Positions 1 to 11,769 of a stretch of 64,000 nt of DNA are shown piece by piece. Source of the DNA: Lentinus brumalis. Its lineage: Eukaryota; Basidiomycota; Agaricomycetes; Polyporales; Polyporaceae. How positions within the stretch are numbered: the stretch's first letter is position 1; the number at the start of each line of letters is the position of its first letter. The stretch spans positions 186,001 through 250,000 of the forward strand of contig MARA01000014.1 in the NCBI GenBank assembly GCA_001792895.1. The letters are read 5' to 3'. Below the pieces are notes generated by a model, which saw only the letters and a program-made list of their open reading frames with translations, did no database searches and was not told where the DNA came from. Position numbers and translations under genes: made by a program.

Positions 1-1313
1 AGCCATTACCGGACGCTGGAAATCCTGACGGCGCTGCAGCCACAGAAGCTACAAGCGACCCGAGGGCGATGACCGGACCTACTCGTCGGGAGAGCATAGC
101 GTCGGCGACGAAAGGGAGGTCAGCACTTGCTACATATTACAGCCTGAGCAGCCGTGTTTATGTAGGGCGATTGAGCTGAGCGTCAGAACACTGGGGGACC
201 CGCCTGCATGATCACCGCTTCTGACGGGCGCAGAGCAGGAAGCCTGCCTCAGCCTGGCCTGATGACCCTTCACATGCGGAGTCGCAGCAGCCGCTTTACT
301 ACACCGGCAGTGCATGGGACGATTAAGCCGGTCACTCACCTTGTGTTGCAACTCCGGGTGCCGAAGATGTCCAAGGCTCCGCCTGATCAACCAGGCCCGG
401 TAGAGCGTTCGGGAAGAGCGGGACTTGCTGATGGAGGTTCAGTAACTCATAGTCTCACCGGTCTCAAGCTACCGGATGAGCAATGCTTGCCAGTGTATGG
501 TCGCCGAACACATTACCTTTCAAAAGAACGTAAGGGAGACCTCAAGAACCTCAGGAGTTAAGCTTACCGCCATGAATTCCTGTGGGAGCGAGGGAGCCGC
601 TGCATAACTCCATACAGTTTGACCCCATGGTGCTTTCGGTGTACGACGGTGGGTCATGGAAGGAACCAAGACACGGGAAGGTGAAATGAGTCGCCAAAAG
701 CAGCGTTCTGACCTCTCCCGCGGCGCCGTTGAACTTGAAGTGACGGTCAACAGACGTACTGCCACCTACTGCCAGTGCCACCTCGTCGCGACAGTCACGA
801 GATAGTCAGGTTGCTTCATAGTGTGATGTGGCATCGCAAGGAAACGACAACGATGCAAGTACATACGTCGAACAGTGTTGAACGCGTAATCGGTCATCGC
901 GAGCAGAGATGTGCAGCAAGCGCCCAAGCGACCCAGCTTGTCTCGCGATCGTATCAACCACCGCTTCCATGGCCACTTAATCATGCTATGCGCGAGCCGT
1001 CTCCGAACGAAAAGTGTCGATATTCTGGGTGATCAGCGAGCGAGAACAGGACAGGAGTGCAAGGGCGCGATGATCATGGTGTGTTGCGAGACGCGGTCGT
1101 CAAGACAGCCGCGGGGGTGATGGACAACTGTGGACAACTGTGAGCTCGCGATCCACCTTCTCTCTCTTTCTTCTGCTCTTTCATATTTCCTCTCGTCCTG
1201 CTCAGCGTGGCGGAAGTCCTTTCTCTCCTTTCTCCCTGTCATTCGTTCTCGCTGTGCGACTTCTAGGGCTGTTCTAGGATCATCCACCGCAGTCGGAAGG
1301 TTGAGACTTTATC
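1..1313. other. No gene recognised; upstream region of the MARVEL-like gene
   Basis: Only short overlapping frames occur here and none resembles a known protein or carries a convincing intron pattern. A 10-base direct duplication (tggacaactg twice) lies at 1121-1140. A pyrimidine-rich stretch at about 1150-1250 is the probable promoter or 5' leader of the gene starting at 1314. Confidence 0.5.
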
Positions 1314-2326
1314 ATGGCTTTCTCGGACTTGTCGTCGATCGGAAAGAAGAAGCTTGGCGTTCATGGTACGTTCAGCATTGCGCGCGCTCGAATAAGGGCC
1401 ATGCTGACGGTGAGGAATGACCCGCAGTCCTGCTCATCGTGCTGGACATCTTCGCGCTCGCATTCGCCGCGCGCGTGAACATCTTCCAGGAGTACTACTG
1501 TGAGTATCCTATCTCTGAGCTGTGAGCGTGGAGGGCGTGTGCGAGGGCATCTGGCTAGGAGCGGATGTAGGAAGAGGTGCACTGTAGGAGTGCATGCATG
1601 CTAACCGCATTTCCCTGCAGTCATGGCCGACCTATTCCCCCTCGGCCTTGCCGTGGTCACCCTGATTATCCTGTTCTTCACGTACGTCCCGTATCCATCT
1701 CATACTTGTCTGTTGACCGACCACCCGTGTGCTGCTTCAGACTTGTCCTCGACCTCACCTTCCAGAACATCCCCACTGCCCGTCCCGCTATCGAAGTCGG
1801 CCTCCTCTATGTCCTAACCATCTTCTGGCTTGGTGAGAACTCGGTATCCGTTGTCGGCCCCTTGCTAATATCCCATAGCCTTCAATGCATTCTCCACTGC
1901 TCGTTGGCGCCATGTCCCCATGAACTGCAACTCCATTCCTGCAGGTGCGTCCTGCGTCAGCTCAACCACAGGGACAACTAATGAGACTATGACCGAATTG
2001 CAGAGTACGACGATATGCGCGGTTGGTGCCACGATGTCCAGGCACTCAAGGCCTTCGTCTGGATTGAGTTCGTCGCGCGTAAGTGCCAGTCTACGATTGG
2101 CTTGACCTATGTGTTGCCCTCGTTCTTACGCACTGTCACAGTCTTCTTGACCGCGTCCTGGATCCTTCATTATACCATCAAAGAGCACAAGCTAGGCCGC
2201 AACTACATCTGGACTGGGCCCCTCTCTCGCTACGTCCCCCGCGACATCGCCCGCAATGACTTCGCCCGCCAAACATTCACCGACTACTTCGCGCCCCGCG
2301 GACACTCAGCCTTCGAGAAGTTCTGA
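1314..2326 (+). CDS. MARVEL-like four-helix membrane protein
   Basis: Seven exons can be read: 1314-1365, 1428-1499, 1621-1681, 1741-1832, 1879-1944, 2004-2078 and 2142-2326, all with GT...AG introns, giving 200 residues. The start is the ATG at 1314, followed by a short basic head (SIGKKK). Four hydrophobic segments follow at about residues 18-35, 43-62, 80-95 and 140-155, with a cysteine-containing loop before the last (MNCNSIP, then RGWCHDV). The basic C-terminal tail contains KEHKLGRNYIW and ends in HSAFEKF. Four helices, a short cytosolic head and two loop cysteines fit the MARVEL-type membrane proteins common in basidiomycetes, which act in membrane apposition or trafficking. The family assignment is inferred from topology and resemblance; a different tetraspan family is possible. 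The gene stands alone, 0.8 kb before the next one. Confidence 0.72.
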
Positions 2327-3162
2327 GCATGGTCCAGTGGTGAATGCCGATCGGATGGACTGCCCCTGGCTGACGAATTGAAGATGTAGAGTCTCCCCTG
2401 GATATCTGTCTTTTCTTCCTTCGTGCCGGCTGTCCTTCCGGCAAGGGCGCCGGAGATGTAGTTTATCCTCCTCATTTCTTCTTTCTTGGTACTGTGCGTC
2501 GGTGTATGCAATCACAGTGTGTACGAATGATTATGGGGCAGTGCGCACTACCAGTCCCGTCGCAAGAGCGCGGACTGCCCTCGCCGCCGCCACCAGATTC
2601 GAAGGTGCGTGCTTGATCTTGAGTAGTCACAGCATACCTGGTCCACTTGGCTGACACTTTGGTGCCCGTTGATCGTGAATGCTGTTGGCGGAGTCTCACA
2701 TCCTACAGTATCACACAGGACGCACTTTCTGAGCTCGATCCGTCTTCCATATCTTCCATACTGCACTTCGTATTATCTCTGCGCTCTATGTCCAACGTTC
2801 AAGGCAATCAGAAGCCTCGAACCCGCCGGAGCTACAGACATATCGTCCATTCAATATGCCATTGCTGTGTTCCGCTCTCCGGTAAGAATAGGTTCCGAAA
2901 GAGGGAACCAGGCCACCGCCACCAAATCAGACCTAGCACTTACTCGCCCCTGCATCTGGCTTTGAATGGTCTCTTCCGTTCTTTGCTAGCTCGAGAGGTA
3001 TTATGGCAGGACCGCTTTCCCCGGGCCCTCGCCACGTAGGCTCTCCACGAGCACGTCATCCGAAAGGTGTATATAAGAAGGCTGAGAGCTTGAGCCGATT
3101 CCGCACCATTCCCTCCCACAACATCCTCCGTCTCCCTCACATACCACAGCTCAATCACTGCA
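2327..3162. other. Intergenic; promoter of the disordered-protein gene
   Basis: No protein-like frame was found. The right end contains a clear TATA element at 3070-3077 and a short pyrimidine-rich leader before the ATG at 3163. Confidence 0.5.
3070..3077 (+). promoter_or_regulatory. TATA box of the gene at 3163
   Basis: TATATAAG lies 86-93 bases before the ATG at 3163 and is followed by a C/T-rich leader. This is the usual geometry of a strong TATA promoter in filamentous fungi. The call rests on sequence and spacing only. Confidence 0.6.
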
Positions 3163-4197
3163 ATGCCTCGCTACGGAGACAACGACGACAACGCCACCTC
3201 CAACAACTACGGCGGGGAGGGTCGTCGCGACCGCGACAACGACAACGACAATTCGTACAGCTCCGGCGGGCAAAACCGCTCCGAGCAGTACAGCAGCCAG
3301 CGCAGCGGGGACGACAGCTACGGATCGGAGTCCAAGTCGAACTCCTACGAAAGCTCGTCCAATAACGACTCCTCGTACGGCCGCTCAGGCTCGGACTCAT
3401 ACGGGAGCTCGAACCGCGGCGACGACTACTCCTCCTCCAACACAAACACGGACTCCTATGGGTCTGGTCGCCGTGGCGGCAACGACAACGTCGACTCCTC
3501 CAGCCGCGACAGCGCGGACAACACCTCCTACACCTCCAACCGCCGCGACAACGACTCGTACGGGTCTGGTGGCAACGATACCTCGTACGGTTCGAAGCGC
3601 GACAATGACAACTCGTTCGGCTCGAAGAGCGACGACACTTCGTACGGCTCGAAGCGCGACAACGACACCTCCTACGGCTCGAGCAGCAACGACGACTCCT
3701 CTAACCGCAACAAGGAGAGCTTCGGCTCGAATGCCGGGTCAGATAACTACGGTTCCAGCAACCGTGACAACGACTACGGCTCGAGCGGCACCACGTACGG
3801 CTCTTCCGGGAACAACTCGGGCTCGACCGGCGGGTCGAACGAGTACTCTTCCTCTCGCGAGGAGAACTCGTCCAATCACAACCGCGATGACGACGACTCT
3901 TCGAACGCGTACTCGAACTCGAGCTATGGCGCCGGTTCGACCGGTGGTGGTGACTGGCTTGAGAAGGGCGTCGAGTACGCGGCGAGCAAGGCTGGTATCG
4001 ATGTGGTGAGTCATGAAATTTGAACCTCTGTCCGCAAGTCAAGCTGGAATACTCACCAACTTTATTCAGGACGCGAACACCGCAAAGACAGTTTCCGGCG
4101 GAGTGCGCGAGGGATTCAAGAAATTCACTGGTACGCTGTCTTTACACTGGCTGCGTCGATTGCATGATGCTCATGTGTTTTAGGTCGAGACTTCTAG
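3163..4197 (+). CDS. Low-complexity Ser/Asn/Asp/Gly/Tyr-rich disordered protein
   Basis: Three exons are read: 3163-4005, 4070-4130 and 4184-4197, giving 305 residues. About 260 residues consist of degenerate repeats built on SYGS, NDNS, KRDND and SSN units. The repeats are rich in Tyr, Gly, Ser, Asn and Asp and carry both charges, so the protein is almost certainly disordered. The last 45 residues differ: DWLEKGVEYAASKAGIDV, then across two introns TAKTVSGGVREGFKKFTGRDF. This looks like a short amphipathic helix pair and is probably the conserved part. The two small introns are needed to reach this tail; without splicing the frame ends soon after 4005. No enzyme motif is present and the function is unknown. 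A strong TATA box suggests regulated or high expression, as for some stress-induced hydrophilic fungal proteins, but that is inference. Confidence 0.75.
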
Positions 4198-5254
4198 GCG
4201 GTCTAGGAAGAATGGAATGAGGAATGTCATACAGCGCGACGCGCATTACGCATTTGGTTCTCCTCGTGATGAATGTGGTTTATTGGGGATGTACAACTTC
4301 ACCTAGGAATTCTAAGTAGTGCCAGGTCTTGGGGATCCACGACGCTAATCAGGACTGAGTGCTGCGCTGTTTGAGTCAACATGCATATGCTATTCCTCCG
4401 CTAGCCTCGATACATGTGGTGATTCAATTTGACGACCATTCATGCAAAGCCCAGCAAACTCAGGGAGAGGGGGAGGAATCCTGTTTGGGCCGGCGTTGAA
4501 GGGTGCGGCAAATCCCGATGCCCTCGAGCTGAATCGATTCCAAGTGCTTTGCCCTCATTCTTTCAAGTTGTGTCCTGTGCTCGACCTTCACATCACCTTC
4601 GTCCTCATATGCTGATGGTGACCGCAGTACTGTACCCGGTCGCGACTACACACTGGCAAGAGCCCTGCTGGACCGACTGACTCGGAGTTCAAGCTTATTT
4701 GGGTCACTGCCAGCACTCCGGGACAGCGTTAAATACGTCGTACTGAAAACCTAAGTGCGACGATCACACAGCTGGCTCGCGAATATCGCGCCGATGTGAT
4801 TGATGTGAGTGGAGTGCCATCCAGGATTGCCAGCTCACGACCGTTGAAACGCTGAAGCGCAATCACAAGTTACGCTCGGTCCGAGCCCTTGCTACGACTG
4901 CGTGGTAACTGGTTCGCGTCTGTCCAATCACGCCACAACTCAATAGCTTGTACATCATTTGAGGTAGAGAGCTGATGCGTAGGTCGCGACACTGCCAGCT
5001 AGGTGAGTTGCCTATGCACGTAATTCTAATTGCCCGTGACACCACGCATGGCCTTGCATGGCCCGACGATATATCGAGAATCTCAGCAGTCTTCGGTCCG
5101 AGTGGCGCACTGCACTGCTCCGGCCCACCACCGACGTCTCTCGGAGCGGCAGCGTTACTATGCGGTACATGCCAGACAACGTATTCAACGTGTTTGGCCA
5201 CGATATAAGAAGGTATGCATACGCGTCCCACATCCCTCACCAACGTTCATTGAC
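4198..5254. other. Intergenic; no gene recognised
   Basis: Only short frames in both strands, none protein-like. The right end carries the TATA element of the peptidase gene at 5203-5209. Confidence 0.5.
5203..5209 (+). promoter_or_regulatory. TATA box of the S28 peptidase gene
   Basis: ATATAAG sits about 50 bases before the ATG at 5255, leaving room for a transcription start near 5230 and a short 5' leader. Confidence 0.5.
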
Positions 5255-7029
5255 ATGTCTCTATCCTCATCCACAGTAGCCCTTTTGTGGGCACTGCTCG
5301 CACTCGCTGCCTTCGTCCGTTCCCAAGCAGACCCAGGGAATGGGGACAATTCGGCGACGTGTCCGACACAGTCCCAGTTCTTCGATCAAGCAATCGACCA
5401 TTCGCAAGACTCAAGTCACACCTTCAAGCAACAGTACCGGCTCAACACGACGACTTTCAAAGAGGGCGGGCCCAGTATGTATACCGGTAGACGTACGTCA
5501 TCGACTTCTCTGACCTCTCTTCCAGTCCTGTTCTACCAGTCACCCGAGACGGCGAACCTATCATGTGCCGTATGTGCTCCCTGAGGCATGCATCTTGTCA
5601 ATCTGCTCACGGATACAACCAGGACAAGACAGTCCTTGCGGACTGGGCGCAGGAACTGGGAGGGATGGTGGTGACGCTGGAGCATCGTTACTTCGGCCTG
5701 AGCCTCCCCTTCGGCAATGAATCCTACACGACGGAGAACCTGCAATACTTCACTCTGGAGAACGTAATGGCGGATGCAGTCACGTTCATGGACATTATCA
5801 AGAAGAGCGTGACTGGAGCGGAAGCCTCCAAGGTCATCGTCGTGGGAGGTGCGTGCTCGCAAATAATGTCTTCGCCTCTTCTTTCACTCATGGTTTCTAG
5901 GCTCTTATGGCGGTCTTCTTTCCGCCGTGTTCCGGCAGAACTACCCCGATACCTTCTTTGGCGCATGGAGTGTTGCCGGGCCATTCTGTGGATTCGGAGA
6001 TGCCGATGAGGCAGGTCCTGAGGCATTCAACTGGTTCAACTACGTGAGTCGACATATCCTTCAGTCGCCTTCAGTATCACCCTGAAACAAGATCACAGGC
6101 GCAGAATATCTACGCTCGCCGCTCTCTGGAAAGCTTCACTCGTATCAATGACTCATTTGCGCAAGTATACTCGTGGCTCGATAGCGGTACGTTGATATAT
6201 CCTATCCTATCCCTCATATGCTAACGTTTCGACAGGGAACGGGAGCTCGCTCCAACAATCCCTCTCACTTTGCTCGCCCCCGAGTAACTCGTCCACCGAC
6301 CGAACGACACTCATCTCTTGGTTGACTAGTGCGTACGTCAAGCTCGCCCAGCTCAACCATCTCCCCAAGGCGTTTTACAACGTAACCGGACCTACGCTCG
6401 ACACCGTCATCAACGATACGCTCTCCGCTGGCAGTCCAATCGCGGCGATGAACGAGACGCTCTGGCATGCCTACGGGTTGCTCGCGCTCAACGGCTGCCT
6501 GAACTACACTGTGTCATCAGACAGCAGTCTCGGCGTCGAGACCATACCCTTCACTTGGGTGAACTGCAAGTGGTACCCGCAGAACTTTGCCCTCGGCACC
6601 AACACGATCTTCGGGCAAGGCCTGACGCCGACTCCGAGCAACCCGTCCACGGTCTGCGCTGAGATGTTCAACACGACCCAAGTAACCGGGGCCGAGGTTC
6701 ACAGCAAGTACAAGATCACGCAGCAGGACATCGCGAACTCGACGCGCATTATTTTCAGCGAGGGCGAGTACGACCCAACCACATCCATCTCCATGCCGCA
6801 GAGCTGGCTCGGCGACGTTGTCGGCACCGATATGCAGAAGTCTGTCGTCATCATGATCAATGGGATTGGGCACGGTCAGGACGTCGAACCCACTGACCTT
6901 GATCCCCCTTCGGTCGTGGCGGTAAGTGCTACTTATCCACCATAGAGTCTTTGGTAACTGACACCTCAGCAGGCTAGGAACGTTGAGCTGAACATTATCA
7001 AGGGCTGGCTCAATGTATCTGCGACCTGA
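5255..7029 (+). CDS. Secreted S28-family serine peptidase (prolyl carboxypeptidase type)
   Basis: Seven exons are read: 5255-5474, 5526-5569, 5623-5848, 5901-6043, 6099-6186, 6236-6921 and 6973-7029, giving 487 residues, a normal length for fungal S28 enzymes. Residues 1-23 form a signal peptide with a hydrophobic core before RSQAD. The mature start shows FFDQAIDH, the usual family opening. The nucleophile motif GGSYGG is split by an intron after the first base of its second glycine codon and places the serine at residue 165. The other triad members are Asp420 in EGEYDPTTS and His453 in GIGHGQD, with spacing like human PRCP (179/430/455). Many N-x-S/T sites fit a secreted glycoprotein. Family members remove residues after proline from peptides at acidic pH, so a role in extracellular protein digestion is likely. 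All catalytic residues are present. Confidence 0.9.
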
Positions 7030-8097
7030 AAGCTATTCCATGTACGCTGCCGCCGCCGCTAGCATGTCTGCTTTCCTGTATTTAATGTGAGCAATTCTGC
7101 ATGACCGTGGACGACTCTACGATGTTCTCCGTCCGAGGCGCCGCCGTCCGGACCCGGCAGGTGTGCGCGACTGAGTACTAGACATCCGCTGATACTGACA
7201 TGCTAACGGTCTAGCTCTATCCTGAAGCTTTGTCGCTCCACTGGGCCCGAGTCTGGTAGTACTGGCGCTTTGTTCACCAATGAGAGTAAATCGCGCAAGC
7301 ACCCGTGCATCCCACAAACTAACTCACCTGGACCGATATCGAGATGGACGGGCGACCACTGCGACTCGGACAGTGCAGATGCAAATGCTTATACTTATCA
7401 GGGTGTTTGTCATTATCCGCCGGCGCTGGGCAGACTGCTCGACACACGACGTTGACCGTCAGCCTGCAGAAAGTCTACTGAGTGTCAACGAGTTCCTCCA
7501 TCGCTGAGTGAGTTTAAGTTGGGCGTGCACGCACCTGTGGTGGCCGAGCTGACACGTGACTGGTGACTTCGCATAAGTAACATTGTGGTGGTACTGAGAC
7601 TCAGCACCGCGTCCACTCCCCCACCCCCACCAGCCACTCCAACGACCGCAACGTAGACCATACACATCATGGTCCCGAGGCTCGTCAAATCCTCGAACGA
7701 GAAAGCATGCAACTCGACGTCGGAAGTCCGAACGCTGCACATGTGTAAGTACTCATGATCAGAAGTTCGGGGCAAAACGACGTGCTGATGGCATATCCGC
7801 ATAGATATATCGCGGTCAGAAGGCACCAAAGGCACGCCTGTGAGCTGACAAAGTACTCGAGTACAAATCTCGCCGCATATATGCAGCAATCCATCCAATA
7901 CAGGGGAATAACGACCAAGTCCCAGAGTTCCGTGTATGTAAGAAAAAGGTATGTGTCCAGATAATGGTCCAAAGTCTGATAATTTAACATGTAGTCCTCA
8001 TGAGCTCCGAGCCCAGGCGAGCCATGGGCGAGCTGTTTCAATCGTGGTACATGTATTCTGATGCGTAACTCAGCGGTCGCTCCCAGCATGACAGCAG
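7030..8097. other. Intergenic between convergent genes; no gene recognised
   Basis: This segment separates the 3' ends of the S28 peptidase and the zinc-finger gene. Short overlapping frames occur, including one on the minus strand with some hydrophobic runs (7685-8089), but no family pattern or splice structure was recognised. Confidence 0.45.
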
Positions 8098-10222
8098 TCA
8101 GAGTGGTTGCTCACCTTCATCCTCGACGTTGCTACTGACCTTCTTCTTCCGACCTTTCTTCTTCGAGCCAGAACCACCGGGACGACAGAGAGTCTTCATG
8201 TGCCGTAACGCTGCATCCCTGCGCGAAAACGGCCGACCGCATCGGTTGCACTGGTACTCCTCCGCCTTGATGTGCCTCGAGCTCACATGCCTCCCGAAGT
8301 TCGCGCTGTCCTTGAACGCCATCCCGCACCGCACGTGCTGCCCATCCTCCGACTCCATGGGCCACGGGCAATGCAGTGTCTCGCCCGCTACCTCGACAAA
8401 GTGCGCGCGCATATGGCTCGCTGTCTCCGCCTTCTTCCCGCTCAGGACCACATTGCACGTCGGGAACGCACACTTCAGCGAACGCTCCGTGTCGTGGTGG
8501 TACGCGGGATTGATCGCACCCCGAGGGCCCCGGACGCTGCGTGCGGCGGCTTCCGACGCAGGGAACAGTCCGACGCTGAATGGCTGCTGCCGCCCGCGCT
8601 TCCGGGGACCGTCGTGCGGCGACCCCGCAGGAGGCGCATCGACGCTCGATTCTCGCGAGGCAGTGGGGTACCTCCGCTTCATACCGCCGACAAGCTCGGG
8701 AGAGTCAACGCTGTCGCCGTCGACCGCTTCCTGCGGAATGGGCACCACCCGCAGCAATGGTCTGCTGGACACGAAGCGGTACTTCTTCGGCGTCGGCGAC
8801 AATAGAACTTGCTCGCTGTCAGGCTCGTGGGCATCGCGCGCGTATTGCGGCATGGTGGGACGTCCGCGCGAGGGCACCATGTGTTGCTGCATCGCCCATG
8901 GTTGTCTCGAAGGAGCCTGGGGAAGCTCGCCGCTACGGAACGGGATGCGTGTGCGTACATCCGACTCGCACACGGGGAACGAATTGAGGTCCCTTTTGAT
9001 GCTGCGACGGACGGGCGATTCTGGACTCCCGCTGGACAGTGGCGAGATTGCGTTCGTCCTTTGCACGCGGGCAAGACTCGCACGTTGCACAGGACCGATG
9101 GACCCGCGGTGGTGCGAAGCTGTCAGGCTCGGAAGGGACGGCAAGGTGGGTAAGACGGAGTCCGGGAGACGCAGAGGCGGCAACTCGAGGTTCTCGTATT
9201 CGCGTTTGATGTACAGGTGCTCATCCTCGTCTGTAGGCTCCGTGTCCGTGAAGCCGACCGATGGCGACCTCGCGCTGAACGAGGTCAGACTGGGACTGGG
9301 GCTCGGGGGAGGGCTCGCGGTGTCCCCTCGGCGCGTGGTTGAGAAGCCCGGACGAGAAGGGCCCTGCAGGAACTCGGAGTATCTGGGCCGGACCGGTTCT
9401 GGAGGGCTGCAAGGGTCGATCCCCTCAGTAGCGTTCTCATGGCCGTAATGATAACGTAAAGGTACGTACTGCACAAGTTTCGAGATCATCGGTCGCACGT
9501 ACTCCGGCGACCAGCTCTCCCGCGTGCTGTACTGCAGTCTGTCCGACGACGCGGATGTCGACAACGGAGGAGAGGCTGAGCTTGCACGCGAGCTCGGGTT
9601 GACGTCTGAGTACGGAGTGCGAGCCGTCGGCGCGAACATCTCCGGGTTCGTGAGCGGTCCGCGACGGAAGTCCTCACCGGCGCTCCGCGCCTCCTCCTTC
9701 CGCTCCGACGCTTCCTTCTCCGTGTGCACGGGGCGTTGCTCACGCTCTTCATGTCGTACACGCGAGGTGGAGGGGGAAGGGCTGGAGGAAGCGGATGAAG
9801 ACAATGCTGACGAGCCCCACGTCGATGTTGCGTTGGTGTTGGCAAAGCTCATGCTTGCGCGCAGGCTGGGCGTGGGGCTTGTAGTAGGAATGGCAGATGG
9901 CGATTGTGGAGGCGGAGAGCCCGGAAATAAGAGGGTGACTGGGACAGTCGTGAACACTGGACTGCCAGCATCAGTACGGGAAAGACTGATGTGGGAGGTC
10001 TGTGAGCTTATATCGACATGCGCCGCCGGGACGTGCGTACCTGATGCAGCTTCCCATGTCGCGCGGGGTAGCGGTCGCCTGAATGGAACAGCTGGGCCTC
10101 CGGACGTACTCCTCCGCTTTGCGGGGCCTGTCCAGGATCATGGGCGGGAACGAAGTGTCCCCGTGCGAGCCCCCTGGGAAGTGTCGATGGAAGCGAAACG
10201 CGGGTTGCGCTGTGGCGGTCAT
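8098..10222 (-). CDS. C2H2 zinc-finger protein, probable transcription factor
   Basis: Two exons are read on the minus strand, 10222-10041 and 9961-8098, joined in frame by a GT...AG intron, giving 681 residues. The first 550 residues are Ser/Pro/Arg-rich and disordered, with proline-directed phosphorylation-like sites. Three zinc-finger-like units follow at about residues 556-582 (CAFPTC...H...H), 592-625 (a longer finger, CPWP...C...H...H) and 629-653. The last is close to canonical (CNRCGRPFSRRDAALRH) but ends with cysteine instead of the second histidine. A basic KKKGRKKK stretch near residue 665 is a likely nuclear localisation signal. The finger cluster at the C-terminus suggests DNA binding; targets are unknown. 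A TATA-like TATAAG at 10242-10237 is only 15-20 bases before the first ATG, so translation may start at Met28 (ATG at 10141). Confidence 0.8.
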
Positions 10223-11769
10223 CACGTCTATGAACTCTTATACTCCCGCACGGCGGGTTGGGACAAAGGATGGGGCGCGCAAGGAGACTGAAGGTCAAAG
10301 GAGTGCGTGAGGTTGATGCAACGCCAGCGGGGAGTGCCCGATACTTGAGTGGCTCGATCAACGCGCGCTCGGATGAGAGGCCTTGCGGTTAGCCACACAC
10401 GTACACGGCAGACAAGCGGTCTAGAGAAAGTGAAGGTTAACGGGTGGGGTGGGATATATGCCAGGGTCGCTGGCGCAGCAACACAATGGGTCAGGAGACG
10501 GCCCCGGTCAACGTCCGCGGTATATATACACCTACGCATCCGCCACAGTTGAAGATTGGGCGGAGGAGCCACACCATGACAGAGTGGCATGCGTGCACGC
10601 GCTATGACAACGGGGCGACGTCCGACGACGGTCTAGCCTTGTCGCCGAGTATTTGGAGAGAACAAAGGAGCCTCTTTGGGACAGGGCAAGTCAAAAAGAG
10701 GTGCGCGTAATGTGTGGCTCGTTCTCGCGCACCCGGAACAATTGGGCCTGTGGCCTGGGAGAACAAAGCGCTGCGGGTAGCGAGCGGAGGCCATCCGCTG
10801 ACGACCCCGCATGATTATCGTGGGCGCCCGCAGAACCATCGCCCGTTCTGCACTCTCATTCGTCCGTGCGGAGACTGTGCAGCGCATCGATCCGACATCG
10901 ACATACCCTCGTGCCTGGGTGGAACCATTGTCGGTCCCCATCACTGGGGCGCATTCCATCTGAACTGTCCGAAGCCTTCGAAGCAGAGCGACGTGTGGCC
11001 ACAGCAAGGTTCTCGCGGAACAGATTGGTGGGTCAGCTATTATGACGGTCGAGGCCCTCCGCCCATCTACAGGGCACAACTGAAACGAACCTCCGAAATG
11101 GAGGGTTCCTCCTGCCTGGTCCCGCGAGTCCGCCCAAACGCTACAAATATGGCCGTGTGGCGAAGGCGTGGATCTCTGGCTGGTTGCTGCGGCGATCCCC
11201 AAAGCGAGACAGGACGGGCTGGCCGTGGCCACAATGCCATACCATCCGGTGCCAATGACGGAACTCAAACCCACACTAGAGAAGCGTACGTGAGAGCGAG
11301 TTGGTGAGAGATGCTCAGGCTTCTTCACTGGCTCGGTCCGGATACCTGTTGGATGCCTGGCCTAGACCGTTTGAACTTTGACGATGGCTGACGATTGGTG
11401 TGCATTCCGAAGAGCTGCCAGATGTGACATGGGTGCACATCCGTGCACATGCGGTAAGTCAGGACGAAGAGCCATGATTGAAGTCAAGACGCAAGAACGG
11501 CAACTTGAACCTGTTTGTGAGTTGATTACATTCTCAAGTCGGTCATGATAGACGCCAACGCTATTTGCCTCCGCGTTCCTTCAAGCACGCGCTTACATAA
11601 AGAGTCACTCAGACACCATTCGATCGCCTGGACCTCATCATTCCTAACCCCGGGCGGATCGCCAAGAGCTACTTCATAATCCCACCGAGATCCCTTCAAC
11701 TACCGGCACTGGTCTCCGGTACCCTCGAAACTTAGTAGTCGCTCGTTTCTAGGCTCCCGGATCCTATCC
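10223..11769. other. Divergent intergenic region; no gene recognised
   Basis: This 1.5 kb lies between the divergently transcribed zinc-finger and M16 genes and should hold both promoters. A TATA-like GTATATATAC is visible at about 10520-10529. Long overlapping frames on both strands at 10.63-11.33 kb have no family resemblance or splice pattern and look like chance in GC-rich DNA. Confidence 0.45.

Noticed and set aside
8129..9448. 439-residue open frame on the plus strand
   Set aside because: It lies fully antisense to the zinc-finger gene and has no domain. It reflects codon bias of the real gene.
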